This document shows positions 47,887-48,237 of a stretch of DNA of 48,237 nucleotides, piece after piece. The translations under genes and the position numbers were made by a program. Source of the stretch: Coprinopsis marcescibilis (taxonomy: Eukaryota; Basidiomycota; Agaricomycetes; Agaricales; Psathyrellaceae); NCBI GenBank assembly GCA_004369085.1, contig ML210359.1, positions 1-48,237 of the forward strand, written 5' to 3'. Position 1 is the stretch's first letter, and each line of letters starts with the position of its first letter. The notes beneath the pieces were generated by a model that saw only the letters and a program-made list of their open reading frames with translations, did not search any database and was not told where the DNA came from.

Positions 47887-48237
47887 CATCATCCCCCCTC
47901 TAACTGCGCTCCTGCTCCCTCATCGCACTACGCGCCTAATAAAGCTCACAGCTGAAATCTACTAAACTACCAGGCTCCTAAACCAGCCGCTCGTTCTCGC
48001 ATCTTCACTGTCCCTGTACCATAGATGATATTTGTACACTATTTGTCTTTGTTGATTTCTAATGATTTTGGTAAAGGCAGCTTTCTGTTTAGTGCTCGAT
48101 AGAGCGGCTGGCGGCACTGTAAGAACGGAAAGTTCCGGGGCTTTGATTGCACCTATCCTAGGGTTCCCAAAATGCGTTTGTCACAGTGTGACACTGATCA
48201 CATGTGTGTATCTACGCTAATTAGTCGGGTTGATGAG
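47887..48237. other. Window end, no gene seen
   Basis: No ORF or RNA gene with support is visible in the last 350 bp. Confidence 0.5.

Overview
The window looks like chromosomal DNA of a mushroom-forming basidiomycete (Agaricomycetes; Agaricales is my guess). The evidence is many 45-70 nt introns, a heme-thiolate peroxygenase very close to the Agrocybe-type long enzymes, a DUF4360-type secreted protein, and several F-box/LRR-like genes. Exon models were built by eye. Each assembled CDS stays in frame across all junctions, but none has been tested against RNA.

Layout. The left arm (about 0.5-8.0 kb) carries three minus-strand members (A, B, C) of a four-exon F-box-like gene family. Next come a PIG-X/PBN1-type ER protein (8.6-9.3 kb) and a giant intronless low-complexity F-box protein (11.4-16.0 kb). 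These are followed by a secreted unspecific peroxygenase (17.3-18.7 kb), a two-exon F-box protein (19.3-21.0 kb), a Nudix CoA-pyrophosphatase-like gene (21.9-23.1 kb), an LRR-like protein (23.5-25.0 kb), a DUF4360-type secreted protein (26.0-26.9 kb) and a small Cys-rich candidate. A divergent Maf / HUS1 pair (28.9-31.6 kb) and an intron-containing tRNA-Gly(GCC) complete the middle. The right arm (32.5-42.6 kb) holds four plus-strand members of the same family (D, E, F, G). A 22-exon dipeptidyl peptidase III gene (43.2-46.5 kb) and a truncated pseudogene of the family (H, 47.3-47.7 kb) follow.

How the parts relate. The housekeeping genes (PIG-X, Nudix, Maf, HUS1, DPP3, tRNA) show no shared pathway and look like an ordinary mosaic. 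The dynamic component is the F-box-like family: an inverted pair of arms with homologous flanks (A/B side against F/G side), a recent tandem duplication (E/F), one copy broken by a 650-bp MITE-like element (B), one with an apparently exonised first intron (C), one with a perfect 60-bp palindrome in its promoter (G), and a relic (H). F-box proteins usually act as substrate receptors of SCF ubiquitin ligases; the substrates cannot be read from sequence.

Most notable signals: the conserved GC-AG intron that splits the F-box and its changed states in paralogues; the MITE whose removal restores the reading frame exactly; the 60-bp palindrome that looks like a template-switch product; a peroxygenase whose expected catalytic Glu is Gln; a 6-nt micro-exon in the DPP3 gene; and an F-box split by about 150 residues of low-complexity sequence. 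I found no CRISPR array, no rRNA and no transposase gene.
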